Shown here piece by piece: positions 17,268 through 26,297 of a DNA stretch of 57,717 bases (the first letter of the stretch is position 1; the number at the start of each line of letters is the position of its first letter). The position numbers and the translations under genes are program-made. The stretch lies in contig CAYYZW010000056.1 in NCBI GenBank assembly GCA_964476375.1, positions 1 through 57,717 of the forward strand, given 5' to 3'. The stretch is from SAT2750 sp964476375. Lineage in GTDB: Bacteria > Planctomycetota > Planctomycetia > Pirellulales > Pirellulaceae. The notes under the pieces were generated by a model that saw only the letters and a list, made by a program, of their open reading frames with translations, did no database searches and was not told where the DNA came from.

Positions 17268-18866
17268 TTAATTGTTCTTGAAGGGATCGTCCGCGCCAAA
17301 GGGATCATCCTTGGGGGCTGGCTTTGGTTTTGCTCCTGGTGCAAACGGATCATCCGCACCGAAGGGATCATCCTTGGGGGCTGGTTTGGGTGCCGCTCCC
17401 GGTGCAAAAGGATTGTTCCCTGGTTTATTGGCAGGGGCGAAGGGGTTGTTTCCCGCCGCCGGGGGTTTTTCCGCCGCCGGAGGTTTCTGGCCGGCCGGCT
17501 TGGCGGCCGGATCCTCCTCATCCGCGACCTCTCCCTTTCTGATTCTCTCGGAGACACCCGCATGGATGATGGGGTATTGCAGATTTGGCTCTCGAAGGCA
17601 CTGGATTAACCCCGACTTGGAGCCGACGTAGATGCGATCGGTCCTGTCATTATGCACCACCAGGTCCAGCGCACCGGCCGCGGCTGTCAGGATGCGTCCG
17701 CCCGTCTCCGCATCCAGTACAACGAGGCGATTGAGGGGATCGAGGCAGTAAAGACGCGAACCGCTTGCGGCAATAAAGCGACTGATTTCCCGGGTAAACC
17801 ACTTGCCGCTTCCAGTATTTGAATCGAGGCAGTAGAGCCGGTTTTCGGTGGTAATGACATAGGTGGAGTCTTCCAGCAGGGTCGCAGACTGGGTGATTTG
17901 CTGGCCGGTTGTGAAATGCCAGAGTATTTCACCGGTGATTTCCTGGAAGCAGTAGACGAAACCGTCCATGGACGTGGCCACGTAGCGTGCGGGGGCCAGG
18001 TAGGCGATCCGGGAGACGATCTTGTCGTGGGCCTGGAGGCGGTACCGCATCTTGGGCTGGCTGATCAGGCCGACATAGACTTTTCCTTTATCTGTTGGCC
18101 AGGCGATAGTTGTACTTCCGACGGTTGGCTTGACGACGACCCTTCCAGGCGAGGGATACATGCCGGGGAACTCGTCCTTGCTAAACAGGTAGAAAGACTC
18201 CACGCGGTCTCGAATCGAGGGGATAAAGACCGTGGTTTCGGAAATCGCCGGTGGCCCCCCGGGGATGGTCTTGGCCTTCCGTTCCCAGACGGTGGAACCG
18301 TCCTTGTTGTCCAGGACATAGATCATCAACCCGACACTGGCCACGGTGAAGTGATCACTCGTGGAGACACCCAGTGATACCTGGTCGCGCCTCCCCAGGC
18401 TTCTTTTCCAGAAGACCCGTCCGGTTTCGGCATCAAGCAGCGTGACCTGGCCCTGGTCCGAGATCGCGGCCAGTCGAATGACGGGGGTCGGATGCGGGAT
18501 CAACTTGGCATCCTTCTTTTCTCGCTGCAGTTTGAGATAGTGTTCATTGGCAAGTTGCTCGGCAGCTTCTTTTCCCTGTGGCCGTCGGAAGCTATCCAGA
18601 TCATGTTCTGAAAAAACCCATCGCTCTTCCCCCAGGACCACCTCGTATTCCCAGATTGCCTCGATGTCGCTGACATGCAGGTCGATATCGATGACCTGTT
18701 CGGCATACGGGTTCATGGGCAGTTGCAGGTACCACTGCCGGCGCAGGCCCATCCGCTGGGCCAGTGGTTCGGAGACCAGGCCATTATCACTTACCTGGGC
18801 CCGGCCTGTCTGGCTGCTGACGAGCAGGAGGGCAATTACCAGCAGTAAGGATCGGTAAATTCGCAT
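17268..18866 (-). CDS. Secreted PQQ-type beta-propeller protein with repetitive Pro-rich tail
   Basis: A 532-residue protein with an N-terminal signal peptide (MRIYRSLLLVIALLLVSSQ, cleavage near GRAQ). Residues about 120-430 contain propeller blades of the PQQ/BamB type: LLDAETGRVFWKRSLG, YVLDNKDGSTVWERKA, YCFQEITGEILWHFTTG, YCLDSNTGSGKWFTRE and VLDAETGGRILTAAAG. Such propellers are structural or scaffold domains and need not bind PQQ, and no dehydrogenase active site is seen. The last ~65 residues are low-complexity, Pro/Ala/Lys-rich, with NNPFAP and DDPFG repeats that may be a disordered linker or binding tail. It is expected in the periplasm or at the envelope. It is followed by its own terminator, so it is monocistronic. 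Confidence 0.85.
   Translation of the reverse strand: MRIYRSLLLVIALLLVSSQTGRAQVSDNGLVSEPLAQRMGLRRQWYLQLPMNPYAEQVIDIDLHVSDIEAIWEYEVVLGEERWVFSEHDLDSFRRPQGKEAAEQLANEHYLKLQREKKDAKLIPHPTPVIRLAAISDQGQVTLLDAETGRVFWKRSLGRRDQVSLGVSTSDHFTVASVGLMIYVLDNKDGSTVWERKAKTIPGGPPAISETTVFIPSIRDRVESFYLFSKDEFPGMYPSPGRVVVKPTVGSTTIAWPTDKGKVYVGLISQPKMRYRLQAHDKIVSRIAYLAPARYVATSMDGFVYCFQEITGEILWHFTTGQQITQSATLLEDSTYVITTENRLYCLDSNTGSGKWFTREISRFIAASGSRLYCLDPLNRLVVLDAETGGRILTAAAGALDLVVHNDRTDRIYVGSKSGLIQCLREPNLQYPIIHAGVSERIRKGEVADEEDPAAKPAGQKPPAAEKPPAAGNNPFAPANKPGNNPFAPGAAPKPAPKDDPFGADDPFAPGAKPKPAPKDDPFGADDPFKNN
17278..17410 (-). repeat. 63-bp in-frame tandem repeat (DDPFGADDPF units)
   Basis: Two near-identical 63-bp units encode the 21-residue repeat that begins APKDDPFGADDPFAPGAKP, followed upstream by shorter NNPFAP units. 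The repeats are in frame inside the C-terminal tail of the propeller protein and probably vary in number by slippage or recombination. Confidence 0.8.
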
Positions 18867-18956
18867 GCGATCAAATCCTGTCGTTCAAAGAGCCGGTGTC
18901 GTATTCCTAATACTAGCTTCACGGGGCTGAAAAACCAGCCGCATTTCATGGGGCTG

Positions 18957-19018
18957 GTGAAACCACAGAATCCTTACGGCCGGAATGATTCTCCCAGTCG
19001 GAAATCTCGTGGTTTCAC
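18957..19018. repeat. Inverted repeat in the 366-bp divergent intergenic region
   Basis: Between the propeller gene (start 18866) and the large gene starting at 19233 there is no credible coding sequence. The gap holds a perfect 10-bp inverted repeat, GTGAAACCAC (18957-18966) and its complement (19009-19018), with a smaller nested pair AGAATC / GATTCT between them. It could be an operator pair, an RNA hairpin or a remnant. No T-run follows on either strand, so it is not a classic terminator. Confidence 0.5.
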
Positions 19019-19232
19019 AAGAACCGGTAAATCAGCTGGAAATACCTGTTTTGGGTAGCCGATGGCCGTCAGTCATTATCGGCAACAAGGGTCGTGCGGC
19101 GTGAATACGCTCTCTGACGGCTAGACCATCGACATAACTGCTTCTACCATAATCAGTGCGGTCCCCGTCATTCCCTGGCGATGTGTTGTGTACCGGGGAT
19201 CCCGTGGGCATGCCAACGGGAAGGATGGTGGG

Positions 19233-22200
19233 ATGAGTCAAACCGGGGTCAGTTTCGACAGCCGTTCTGCCATTGAACAGGTTCTGGGGTACCTCAATTT
19301 TTCTTCCGGCAGCCACGATCTCCAGCTGCTCAAGAACCTCGACCAGGTGTACCGGTCCCTGGAATCTGCAGAGGCAGGCCCTGCCTGGAAACAGCTTGGG
19401 GAACAGCTGGTGGCGGAGCTTGATGTCCTGGAACAGACCAATGCGGCATTTCGAAATACCGACCAGGTTCGGGCAGTCATCGACCTGGCAATGCACCGTG
19501 TCTTGCCCCAGTACCTGGTCTTCCATCGGGATATTTTCTTTCACCAGGATGAGTCCACGCTCTTTAATTCCTTTTTCCTGGGAAGGGTGTTTGAGGCGAT
19601 TCTTCAGCAGGGAGCTCCCTGGCATGGCCACGATGCCGCTGTTAATGGGATCATCACCCTGCTGAATGACTATATTGGCTACCGGCCAGTGGCGACGCTC
19701 GAATCCCAGAAGCTTGAACCCTACCCGCATGAATGGCTGCGGCCGATTCCTCTCTTTGTCCAGGGAGTGGGTGTGGCAGCGGGGCGTTACGCGGAGGTGG
19801 TTCAGCGGGCCATTGAGTTATTGCGAGAGACCGACGAGGACGTGCTGCGGCAGGGCTGTTTTTCTCTGGAGAAGCTCGATGAACTGGCCCTGGATCCACG
19901 TGCCTATGACTTTGACCACCCGGTGAACAAGCGGCCAAACCATCATTTTGGCCAGTGGGATCTTCACGAGATTGACGGGGAGGGTTTCTACCGCCGTTTT
20001 GTTATCCAGCAGGTGACACTCGATGCGCTGATGTCACGCCTGGAGCAGGAGAGCGAGATACCACCCGAGCATCGCCTGACGGAGGCTGCTGCTGTTCTGG
20101 CGGGTACCATCCTGATGGCTTCCGGGATCTGTGGAGCCGGGCCAGACACCCATGATTCTTCTGTCACGTTGGCGACACTGATGCCACGTATTGCTGCTTA
20201 TCGGGACGAGTTCTACGAGCGGCTGATGGACCGCATGCCGTCAATGCACAAGCAGCGCTTGCTGCTCGAGTCGGCAGACCGTTTGCAGCCCTTTGGTGGC
20301 GCCCGACAGCATCTCAATATGGAACTGACACGTTACCGTGCTGCCCAGCTAGAACATGTCCACCTCTCCCATGTTTTTGCCCGCATCGGACATTCTCAAT
20401 CGGCTATCCGTCATGCCAATGTCATTCCCGTTGTCTCGGCCAGGATGCGTTGCCAGATTGTCTGCCGCCTCAGTGAGGCCAGTCATGCTCTCCGGCATGG
20501 AGACCTGGACCGGGCCGAGGAACTGGTATCCCAGGGAATGGACCTGGTCCATCGGGCCATCGGCTGTGGTGCTTTTATCGATCCCTGGAATATCCTCGGA
20601 TTCGATGCCCAGTTCAGCCTGTTTCCAGCACTGGAGAATAGTGTTCATGACCAGCGGGCAGTGGAATTGATTGCCTTGCTTGATAATGTCTTCGCCCTTT
20701 TTTCCGAGATCTGGCGGGAAGCAGCGGCCAATGATGATGCGGCTATTTCCCAGCGCATTGACCAGCAGTTCCATGCGACTGCCAACTGGTGGCGCCAGTT
20801 TGCTTCGCACGAGATTTCCAACGTGGAGGCGGAGGACCCTCTCGATACCTACCGGGCTGCCCGGCATGTGGCCGAGGCCCTGAATCTCTGGCACAAGGGA
20901 GGTGCCAGTAGTGGAGATATCGGTTTTTGGGCTCCCCATGCCGAGATTTTTGACTCGCCTCGAGCCTATGCACTCGTGATTGATGCCCTGCTGGACCGGG
21001 AAGACTGGGTCGCTTCGATGGCCCTGCTGATTCACTGGATGAGCGAATCGGGACGAGTGATGCTTGAACAGAGAGGGAGTAGCTGGTACCGGCTGGCCCG
21101 CCGCTGGCTGCTTAGCGTGGTCAATGACGAGGGCCTGCTGAAAACAGATGACGGACAGGGCTGCTGGTCGCTTGTCCGCAAGTTCAGTGACTACCTGGAA
21201 GCCAATGCAGGCAGTTTCTGGGAGGTCCCTCGTTTCCATACCGGTGGACTTTCCGGTCACCACGGGGAATTACCTGGGGATACCGGGGAGGCGGAGATAG
21301 AGGATCCCGAGGAGACGCTCTACAGTGCTGCTTACGAACACGTGACCTACCGGGATACAACGGATGACGGTGTTGAGGGAGAGGTGTTTGATCCCAGTGC
21401 CACCCACGAGGAACTTGCCAATGTGGCAGAGCAGCTGGACAGCTGGCTTTCCTTTCACGATTGCCTCAGTGATATCTGGCGGATTGCGGCCCTGAGCGAA
21501 TCAGCCCGCCTGTACCAGCAGCATGTCGAAGGGAATGCGGCCATCGACGAGGTATGCCAGACCCTGAGGGGTTGGGTTCACCAGCTTCGCCAGGCCCGGC
21601 TGGTGCTGGAGGAACTTCTGGAAGGGATTCGGCAGTATCGTATTTCGGAACCCCTTGGTGACCACAGTTCGATGCTGGAATATGACCGCCAGCGAATTAT
21701 CAAGGAAACACTTCTTGAAAGGGTTATCTCCTCGATCATCGAGATTGCTGATGCCCGACGGCTGTTACATGCGGCGATCACATGCCTGGCAGGAGATGCC
21801 GGCGAACTGGACCTGGAAGTCTCCGTCAAGGATGCTGGAACGGCACCCATCTTTGCTGCCATCTTGCAGGGCGATTCGAATGAGGTTCGGCAACGCTGGC
21901 CGGAGTGGATCACGTCCATGAGCCAGAGTGCCCTGCTCTATGTGCCGCTCTCCAAGGGAGGGGATCCCCTTGAGATTGTTAACAGCAGGATTCGGCAGAG
22001 GAGCATCATGGACCTTCTCTCCGCATTACCACGGCTCGGTCTTGTCATGGAGACCTGTGAATTGATAGAGGCGGCCCGGGCGATGGAACGCCAGCACCCG
22101 GTGGGTCCAGGGGCAGTGACGGAATATGATGAATTGTTCACGGTCGGTTACCAGGCAATTGTGGATAACCTGATTACCTCGTCTCGTAGCTGGGAGCGGC

Positions 22201-23195
22201 TCTCGGAAGAAGACGAGACGATGGACGCCTTCCTGGTGGATATGCTGGAGCAGTTCACCGAACTGTTGCTTGTCAGCTGGCTTGCGCACAGTCAGACGCT
22301 ACGGCTCAGCGTGCTGGAACGTGTTGCCGATAACACGTCCTGGGAGCAGCTTCTCCTGTTCATTCAGAAATATGGCAAGGACCTGTTCACCCAGCATTTT
22401 CTGGCGATGGGTAATATCCGTGGTATTCTGCTCCAGGGGGTGGATAGCTGGCTTGACAGTCTGGATGTTGACAACACGGTCTCGTTTTCCCTGACGGAAG
22501 AACTCGGTAACCACATCAGCCGGGAGGAAGCGACCCATCATCTGTCGCTGGTCCTCGAAGCGGTAGTGGAAAACTACCGTGAGTACCGTGATTACAACAG
22601 CACGACGACCCAGAGTGACCGCGGTGACTTGATCTACTCGTTGCTTGATTTTCTCCGGCTTCGGAATCGCTATGACCGTGTCTGCTGGAACCTGCGGCCC
22701 GTTGCACTGGCACACAAGATCCTTGTCCAGTCCGGCATGGAAGAGGCCGCCAGTGTCTGGCGGGAAGGGCTGACCGAGCGGATTGCAGAAGAAGCGGATA
22801 TCTACATGCAGCGTCTGAATGAGCTTCAGACAAAGTACTCGATGCAAATGCAGACGGTCGCTGACCGACTGGGAGAAGGTTTCGTGCGGCCGATGGTCAT
22901 CGATCGTATCCGCGCCCTTGTGGCTCCGGCCATGAAAGAGGCAGAGCGCGGAGGGCCGGCCCCCTGCTTCGAGTTGCTTGAACAGGAAACCGACCTGCTC
23001 ATGGAGTACTCTGGTGGCGCAGGGCTGGATCTGCCGGCCTGGCTTGATGCCCTGGAAGACGAAGTGGAATTTCAACAGAATCCTGGCTGGCGTTCTGAAC
23101 AGGAAGATCGCTTGAGCAAGATCGTGCCCCGTGCCACGATGTCTCGCGAGGATGTTCTCGAGCAACTCGATGACCTTACCAACCGTTCTCCCTGA
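19233..23195 (+). CDS. Giant uncharacterised helical protein (1320 residues)
   Basis: I do not recognise this protein. It has no signal peptide and no convincing membrane span. Composition is acidic and Leu/Glu-rich, and almost the whole length looks alpha-helical, suggesting a repeat or scaffold protein. Landmarks are FHRDIFFHQDESTLFNSFFLGR at about 110-130, a negatively charged linker at about 690-725, RQRSIMDLLSALPRLGLV at about 930, and an acidic C-terminus (SREDVLEQLDDL). The start chosen is the ATG at 19233, with AAGGA upstream. An in-frame GTG-type start 15 codons earlier is possible but has an unusual Gly-rich lead. It stands alone on the plus strand, 95 bp before the RNase Z gene. 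Codon use matches the neighbours, so recent transfer is not indicated. Confidence 0.8.
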   Translation: MSQTGVSFDSRSAIEQVLGYLNFSSGSHDLQLLKNLDQVYRSLESAEAGPAWKQLGEQLVAELDVLEQTNAAFRNTDQVRAVIDLAMHRVLPQYLVFHRDIFFHQDESTLFNSFFLGRVFEAILQQGAPWHGHDAAVNGIITLLNDYIGYRPVATLESQKLEPYPHEWLRPIPLFVQGVGVAAGRYAEVVQRAIELLRETDEDVLRQGCFSLEKLDELALDPRAYDFDHPVNKRPNHHFGQWDLHEIDGEGFYRRFVIQQVTLDALMSRLEQESEIPPEHRLTEAAAVLAGTILMASGICGAGPDTHDSSVTLATLMPRIAAYRDEFYERLMDRMPSMHKQRLLLESADRLQPFGGARQHLNMELTRYRAAQLEHVHLSHVFARIGHSQSAIRHANVIPVVSARMRCQIVCRLSEASHALRHGDLDRAEELVSQGMDLVHRAIGCGAFIDPWNILGFDAQFSLFPALENSVHDQRAVELIALLDNVFALFSEIWREAAANDDAAISQRIDQQFHATANWWRQFASHEISNVEAEDPLDTYRAARHVAEALNLWHKGGASSGDIGFWAPHAEIFDSPRAYALVIDALLDREDWVASMALLIHWMSESGRVMLEQRGSSWYRLARRWLLSVVNDEGLLKTDDGQGCWSLVRKFSDYLEANAGSFWEVPRFHTGGLSGHHGELPGDTGEAEIEDPEETLYSAAYEHVTYRDTTDDGVEGEVFDPSATHEELANVAEQLDSWLSFHDCLSDIWRIAALSESARLYQQHVEGNAAIDEVCQTLRGWVHQLRQARLVLEELLEGIRQYRISEPLGDHSSMLEYDRQRIIKETLLERVISSIIEIADARRLLHAAITCLAGDAGELDLEVSVKDAGTAPIFAAILQGDSNEVRQRWPEWITSMSQSALLYVPLSKGGDPLEIVNSRIRQRSIMDLLSALPRLGLVMETCELIEAARAMERQHPVGPGAVTEYDELFTVGYQAIVDNLITSSRSWERLSEEDETMDAFLVDMLEQFTELLLVSWLAHSQTLRLSVLERVADNTSWEQLLLFIQKYGKDLFTQHFLAMGNIRGILLQGVDSWLDSLDVDNTVSFSLTEELGNHISREEATHHLSLVLEAVVENYREYRDYNSTTTQSDRGDLIYSLLDFLRLRNRYDRVCWNLRPVALAHKILVQSGMEEAASVWREGLTERIAEEADIYMQRLNELQTKYSMQMQTVADRLGEGFVRPMVIDRIRALVAPAMKEAERGGPAPCFELLEQETDLLMEYSGGAGLDLPAWLDALEDEVEFQQNPGWRSEQEDRLSKIVPRATMSREDVLEQLDDLTNRSP

Positions 23196-23290
23196 GACCA
23201 TCCCCTTTTCGCTACAGGGTGGCCGTCCTACACTGACCGGTTACCTCACTACCTATCCCCAGCGACTGGTTCCGGGCCAGTTCTCTTACC

Positions 23291-24130
23291 ATGGTCAATA
23301 ATTTACCAGTGAAAAAACTGGTGCATGGAGACCTCACGATCGAGGGGTACTCGCGGGCAGCGGTACAGACCTGCTGGCGGATTCCGGAATTGAAAATGGG
23401 CTTTGACCTGGGCGCCCAGCCATGGAGTTTCATGGGGACGCCGAACTGGTTTGTGACACACATGCATCTTGACCATATGGCTGCCCTGCCCGTTTATGTG
23501 GCCCGACGTCGCATGATGAAGATGGAACCCCCCACAATTTACCTGCCGGAACATGGAGTCGAACCGATGCAGGACCTGTTACGGGGTTTCAGCAAGCTGG
23601 ATGGTGGGCGACTACCATGCCAGCTTCAAGCGGTTAGGCCGGGGGACGAAATTCGGCTCTCCAGGGAACTGGTAGTGGAGGTTGTTGCAACTTTTCACAC
23701 GGTTCCCTCGGTTGGATACTGCGTCTGGGATTGTCGCAGCAAGCTCAAGCCGGAATACAGTGAGTTAAGCGGCAACGAGATCCGGGATTTGCGATATGCG
23801 GGAAAAGAGGTTTCCGAGGAGGTCAGGACTCCCCTGCTTGGCTACCTGGGTGACTCCACGTCCCGCGGGCTGGATGAATACCCGACGTTCTATGAAACAA
23901 GAATCCTGATCACGGAAATGACTTTTGTGGCCCCGAATCATCGCAAGGAAAAGATCCGCAAGCATGGCCACATGCATTTAAATGATTACGTGGAACGACA
24001 GGAACGATTTCAGAACGAGTGTCTGATCGCGGCCCACTTCAGCACCCGGTACCATGAAAAACAGATTCGCCGGATGGTGGAAAAAGCCCTTCCTGACATG
24101 CTTGATAACCGGCTTCACCTCTGGCTCTAG
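23291..24130 (+). CDS. Metallo-beta-lactamase-fold RNase Z, short plant-TRZ1-like form
   Basis: A 279-residue MBL-fold protein. The zinc motif THMHLDHMAALPVY is at about 56-69. Later metal ligands sit in GYLGDSTSRG (about 195), GHMHLND (about 230) and AAHFSTRYH (about 253). The order GDST, then EMTF, then GHMHL, then HFSTRYH matches short tRNase Z enzymes of the plant TRZ1 type, which remove 3' trailers from tRNA precursors. The segment MEPPTIYLPEHGVEPMQDLL is also TRZ1-like, while the flexible arm of standard bacterial RNase Z is not evident. It is cytosolic. It is followed by hemW with a 41-bp gap. Substrate specificity is inferred from resemblance. Confidence 0.8.
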   Translation: MVNNLPVKKLVHGDLTIEGYSRAAVQTCWRIPELKMGFDLGAQPWSFMGTPNWFVTHMHLDHMAALPVYVARRRMMKMEPPTIYLPEHGVEPMQDLLRGFSKLDGGRLPCQLQAVRPGDEIRLSRELVVEVVATFHTVPSVGYCVWDCRSKLKPEYSELSGNEIRDLRYAGKEVSEEVRTPLLGYLGDSTSRGLDEYPTFYETRILITEMTFVAPNHRKEKIRKHGHMHLNDYVERQERFQNECLIAAHFSTRYHEKQIRRMVEKALPDMLDNRLHLWL

Positions 24131-24171
24131 ACTGGCGGACGGCAGACTTCCGTCAGCAAGGCAGTCCACCA

Positions 24172-25344
24172 ATGGTTGTTTCCCCCCGTGCCGCCTACCT
24201 GCATCTTCCCTTCTGTCGCCATCATTGCGGATACTGTGACTATCCCGTGATTGCCGGCCGAAGTGATCTTGTACCGGCCTTCCTGGACGCGCTGGAAGCC
24301 GAACTGTCGTGCCTTGGAGAACCACGTGCTGTGGAGACGCTTTACCTGGGGGGAGGGACCCCCAGTTACCTTCCTCTCCATGCATTGCAGCGAGTGGTGG
24401 ATATGGCACGGCACTGGTTTCCCCTGCAGCCGGGCCATGAATTCACGCTGGAGGCGAACCCGGCTGACCTGACTGCCGAACTCGCCTCCCAGCTTGTATC
24501 GTGGGGGGTGACACGTGTGGTCCTGGGAGTCCAGTCATTCCAGCATGCCACGCTGGCAAAGCTAGAGAGAGACCATCGGGAAAAGGAGATTCGAGCTGCC
24601 GTGGGCCTGCTCCAGGATTCCACGATCGATCTGTCGCTGGATATGATGTTTGCAGTTCCCGGCCAGACCCTTGCCGGGTGGCAGAAGGATCTTGAGGATG
24701 CCATGGAGCTCGCGCCGGAACATGTTTCAGTTCTGGGCCTGGTGATCGAAGAGGGAACTCCTTTTCATGCACGGGCAGAAAATGGGGAGCTGGAGGAAAC
24801 GGGAGAGGAACTCCAGAGAAGCATGTACCTTGCCGCCCTGGACCAGCTGCAGGGAGCAGGATTTGAGCATTATGAGATATCGAGTTTTTCGAAGCCTGGT
24901 CATCGCAGCCGGCACAACCAGGTCTACTGGGACGGAGAGGATTATCATGCCGCGGGCCCCGGGGCAACTCGATTGCTCAACGGTTGTCGCGAAACGAATC
25001 ATCGGGATGTAACGACTTACCTGGAAAAAATAGATGCCGGACTCTCTCCGGTCTGCGAAGCCACCCAGCTCTCTGCGGAGATGGCGGCTCGCGAGAAACT
25101 GGTTTTCGGTCTTTGTCAAATCCAGGGGGTCGAGGCCGGCACGTTTCTCGAACGGACCGGTTACTCGCTCAGGGAACTGATGGGTGAGTGCCTGGACCAC
25201 TACATGTCGGCGGGGCTCCTTGACTGGGACGAGAGCAGGCTCCGGCTGACGCGCGACGGTGTTCTCGTGAGCGACTCTCTCTGGCCACCCCTTCTGCAAA
25301 CCTCTCGCGTCAGGTGGACGGGTGCCGGGAAAGAGCCGTCATGA
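24172..25344 (+). CDS. hemW: Radical SAM heme chaperone HemW
   Basis: A 390-residue radical SAM protein of the HemN/HemW family. The cluster motif CRHHCGYCDY (CxxxCxxC) is at residues 15-24. ETLYLGGGTPSYLP follows, then FTLEANPADLT, VVLGVQSFQ and the C-terminal HemN domain (YEISSFSKPGHRSRHNQVYW). The single CxxxCxxC, the ~390 length and the absence of an N-terminal CPDH-specific extension favour HemW, which delivers heme to target proteins, over true coproporphyrinogen dehydrogenase. It is cytosolic. Its stop overlaps the end of the convergent pentapeptide-repeat gene by 6 bp. Confidence 0.88.
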   Translation: MVVSPRAAYLHLPFCRHHCGYCDYPVIAGRSDLVPAFLDALEAELSCLGEPRAVETLYLGGGTPSYLPLHALQRVVDMARHWFPLQPGHEFTLEANPADLTAELASQLVSWGVTRVVLGVQSFQHATLAKLERDHREKEIRAAVGLLQDSTIDLSLDMMFAVPGQTLAGWQKDLEDAMELAPEHVSVLGLVIEEGTPFHARAENGELEETGEELQRSMYLAALDQLQGAGFEHYEISSFSKPGHRSRHNQVYWDGEDYHAAGPGATRLLNGCRETNHRDVTTYLEKIDAGLSPVCEATQLSAEMAAREKLVFGLCQIQGVEAGTFLERTGYSLRELMGECLDHYMSAGLLDWDESRLRLTRDGVLVSDSLWPPLLQTSRVRWTGAGKEPS

Positions 25345-25992
25345 CTTGCGCCAGAACTGCCACCAGGACGCAGTGGCGGCGGCTGCCGGCTGCCGAACCG
25401 AGGTGTTATCAATCGGATTGCCGTCCGCACCGATCGTATTGCTCATCTTGACCCGTGCCATGCTGACATCCACCAGCTTGGCGTCCTTGAGGTCAGCACG
25501 AGTGAAGTCCACACCATTGAGATTTGCCCCTGTCAGGTTGGCTCCCCGGAGATTGGCATCCACCATCGTGGCCTCGTTGAAGTTGGCTCTTAAATCGGCA
25601 AGGCTCATGTCAGCGCCGGTGAGGTTGGCGCCACTCAAGTCCGCCTCGGTCAGTCGGGCGTACCGCAGGATCGTATCGGAGAGGTCGGCATCCTGGAGAC
25701 TCGCTCCTTCCAGGAAAGAGTCGGTCATGTCGGCATGCTTCAGGTCGCAGCGTTCAAAGCAGGCCCGCTTGGCGTTGACACTCTTGAACTTGACTCCCTG
25801 CAGCAATGCCCCGGAAAAATCTGCTTCACGGATATCCGCATTACTAAAGTCCGCACCCTGCAGGTTCATGTCACTGAAATCTGCTCCCACGAGTTGAACA
25901 GCACCAAATCGATAACCTTCGAGGGAATCTCCCTCGATGCTCATCATGACTTCACTTGTTTTTGACTGCCGAATCTCAATCATCGGCGGCAT
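25339..25992 (-). CDS. Pentapeptide-repeat protein
   Basis: A 217-residue protein whose residues ~30-175 are built of A(D/N)LXX repeats, such as GADFSDMNLQGADFSNADIR and LSGANLTGADMSLADLRANF. These predict a right-handed quadrilateral beta-helix of about 28 coils' worth of pentapeptides. The N-terminus (MIEIRQSKTSEVMMSIEGDS) is distinctive and the C-terminus ends in WWQFWRKS, which could be a membrane-contact tail. Pentapeptide proteins include DNA mimics that protect gyrase and many proteins of unknown role. No direct evidence favours either. Two Met codons are possible starts (25992 and 25983). Its end overlaps hemW by 6 bp, tail to tail. Confidence 0.88.
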   Translation of the reverse strand: MPPMIEIRQSKTSEVMMSIEGDSLEGYRFGAVQLVGADFSDMNLQGADFSNADIREADFSGALLQGVKFKSVNAKRACFERCDLKHADMTDSFLEGASLQDADLSDTILRYARLTEADLSGANLTGADMSLADLRANFNEATMVDANLRGANLTGANLNGVDFTRADLKDAKLVDVSMARVKMSNTIGADGNPIDNTSVRQPAAAATASWWQFWRKS

Positions 25993-26297
25993 TCCCCTTG
26001 TCGACTATCGCCAGGTGCGTGTCTGCCGCACCCTTCAACAAGAAAATTAAAGGAGAGCTTTTAGGTGTGGGGCACCCCTCGTGGAAGGAAGGAAAATCGT
26101 GTGGTTGGGGTGCATGTGGACAATATAGGGAATTCCAACTTCAAACAACACCATTTTTCAAGAAGAAGCTCGTTTGACATACCAATGATGGTCTGACTGG
26201 GAAAAAGTACTCCAAGAATGAAAAGACCTCGCTCGTGGCAGCAATTGCGGTTACTATTTCCCGTCCTTGGAGTGTTCAGCATCCGGCAGGTTTTTCC
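25993..26297. other. 305-bp divergent intergenic region
   Basis: This gap between the pentapeptide-repeat gene and scpA is more AT-rich than its surroundings. A TTGACA box occurs at 26174-26179 on the plus strand but without a recognisable -10 box at normal spacing. No RNA gene, repeat or small coding sequence is evident. It presumably holds the promoters of both divergent genes. Confidence 0.4.

Noticed and set aside
17278..17410. The repeats were considered as a possible CRISPR or mobile-element feature.
   Set aside because: They are in frame, two units of 63 bp without spacers, and encode a protein tail. No cas genes or transposase are present anywhere in the window.
25322..25897. 191-residue plus-strand frame opposite the pentapeptide-repeat gene.
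   Set aside because: The regular Ser/Ala/Leu-rich pattern mirrors the antisense of the 15-base pentapeptide periodicity, and the minus-strand protein has a true family signature.
26174..26202. TTGACA box in the pentapeptide/scpA gap as a promoter.
   Set aside because: No acceptable -10 sequence at 16-18 bp spacing.
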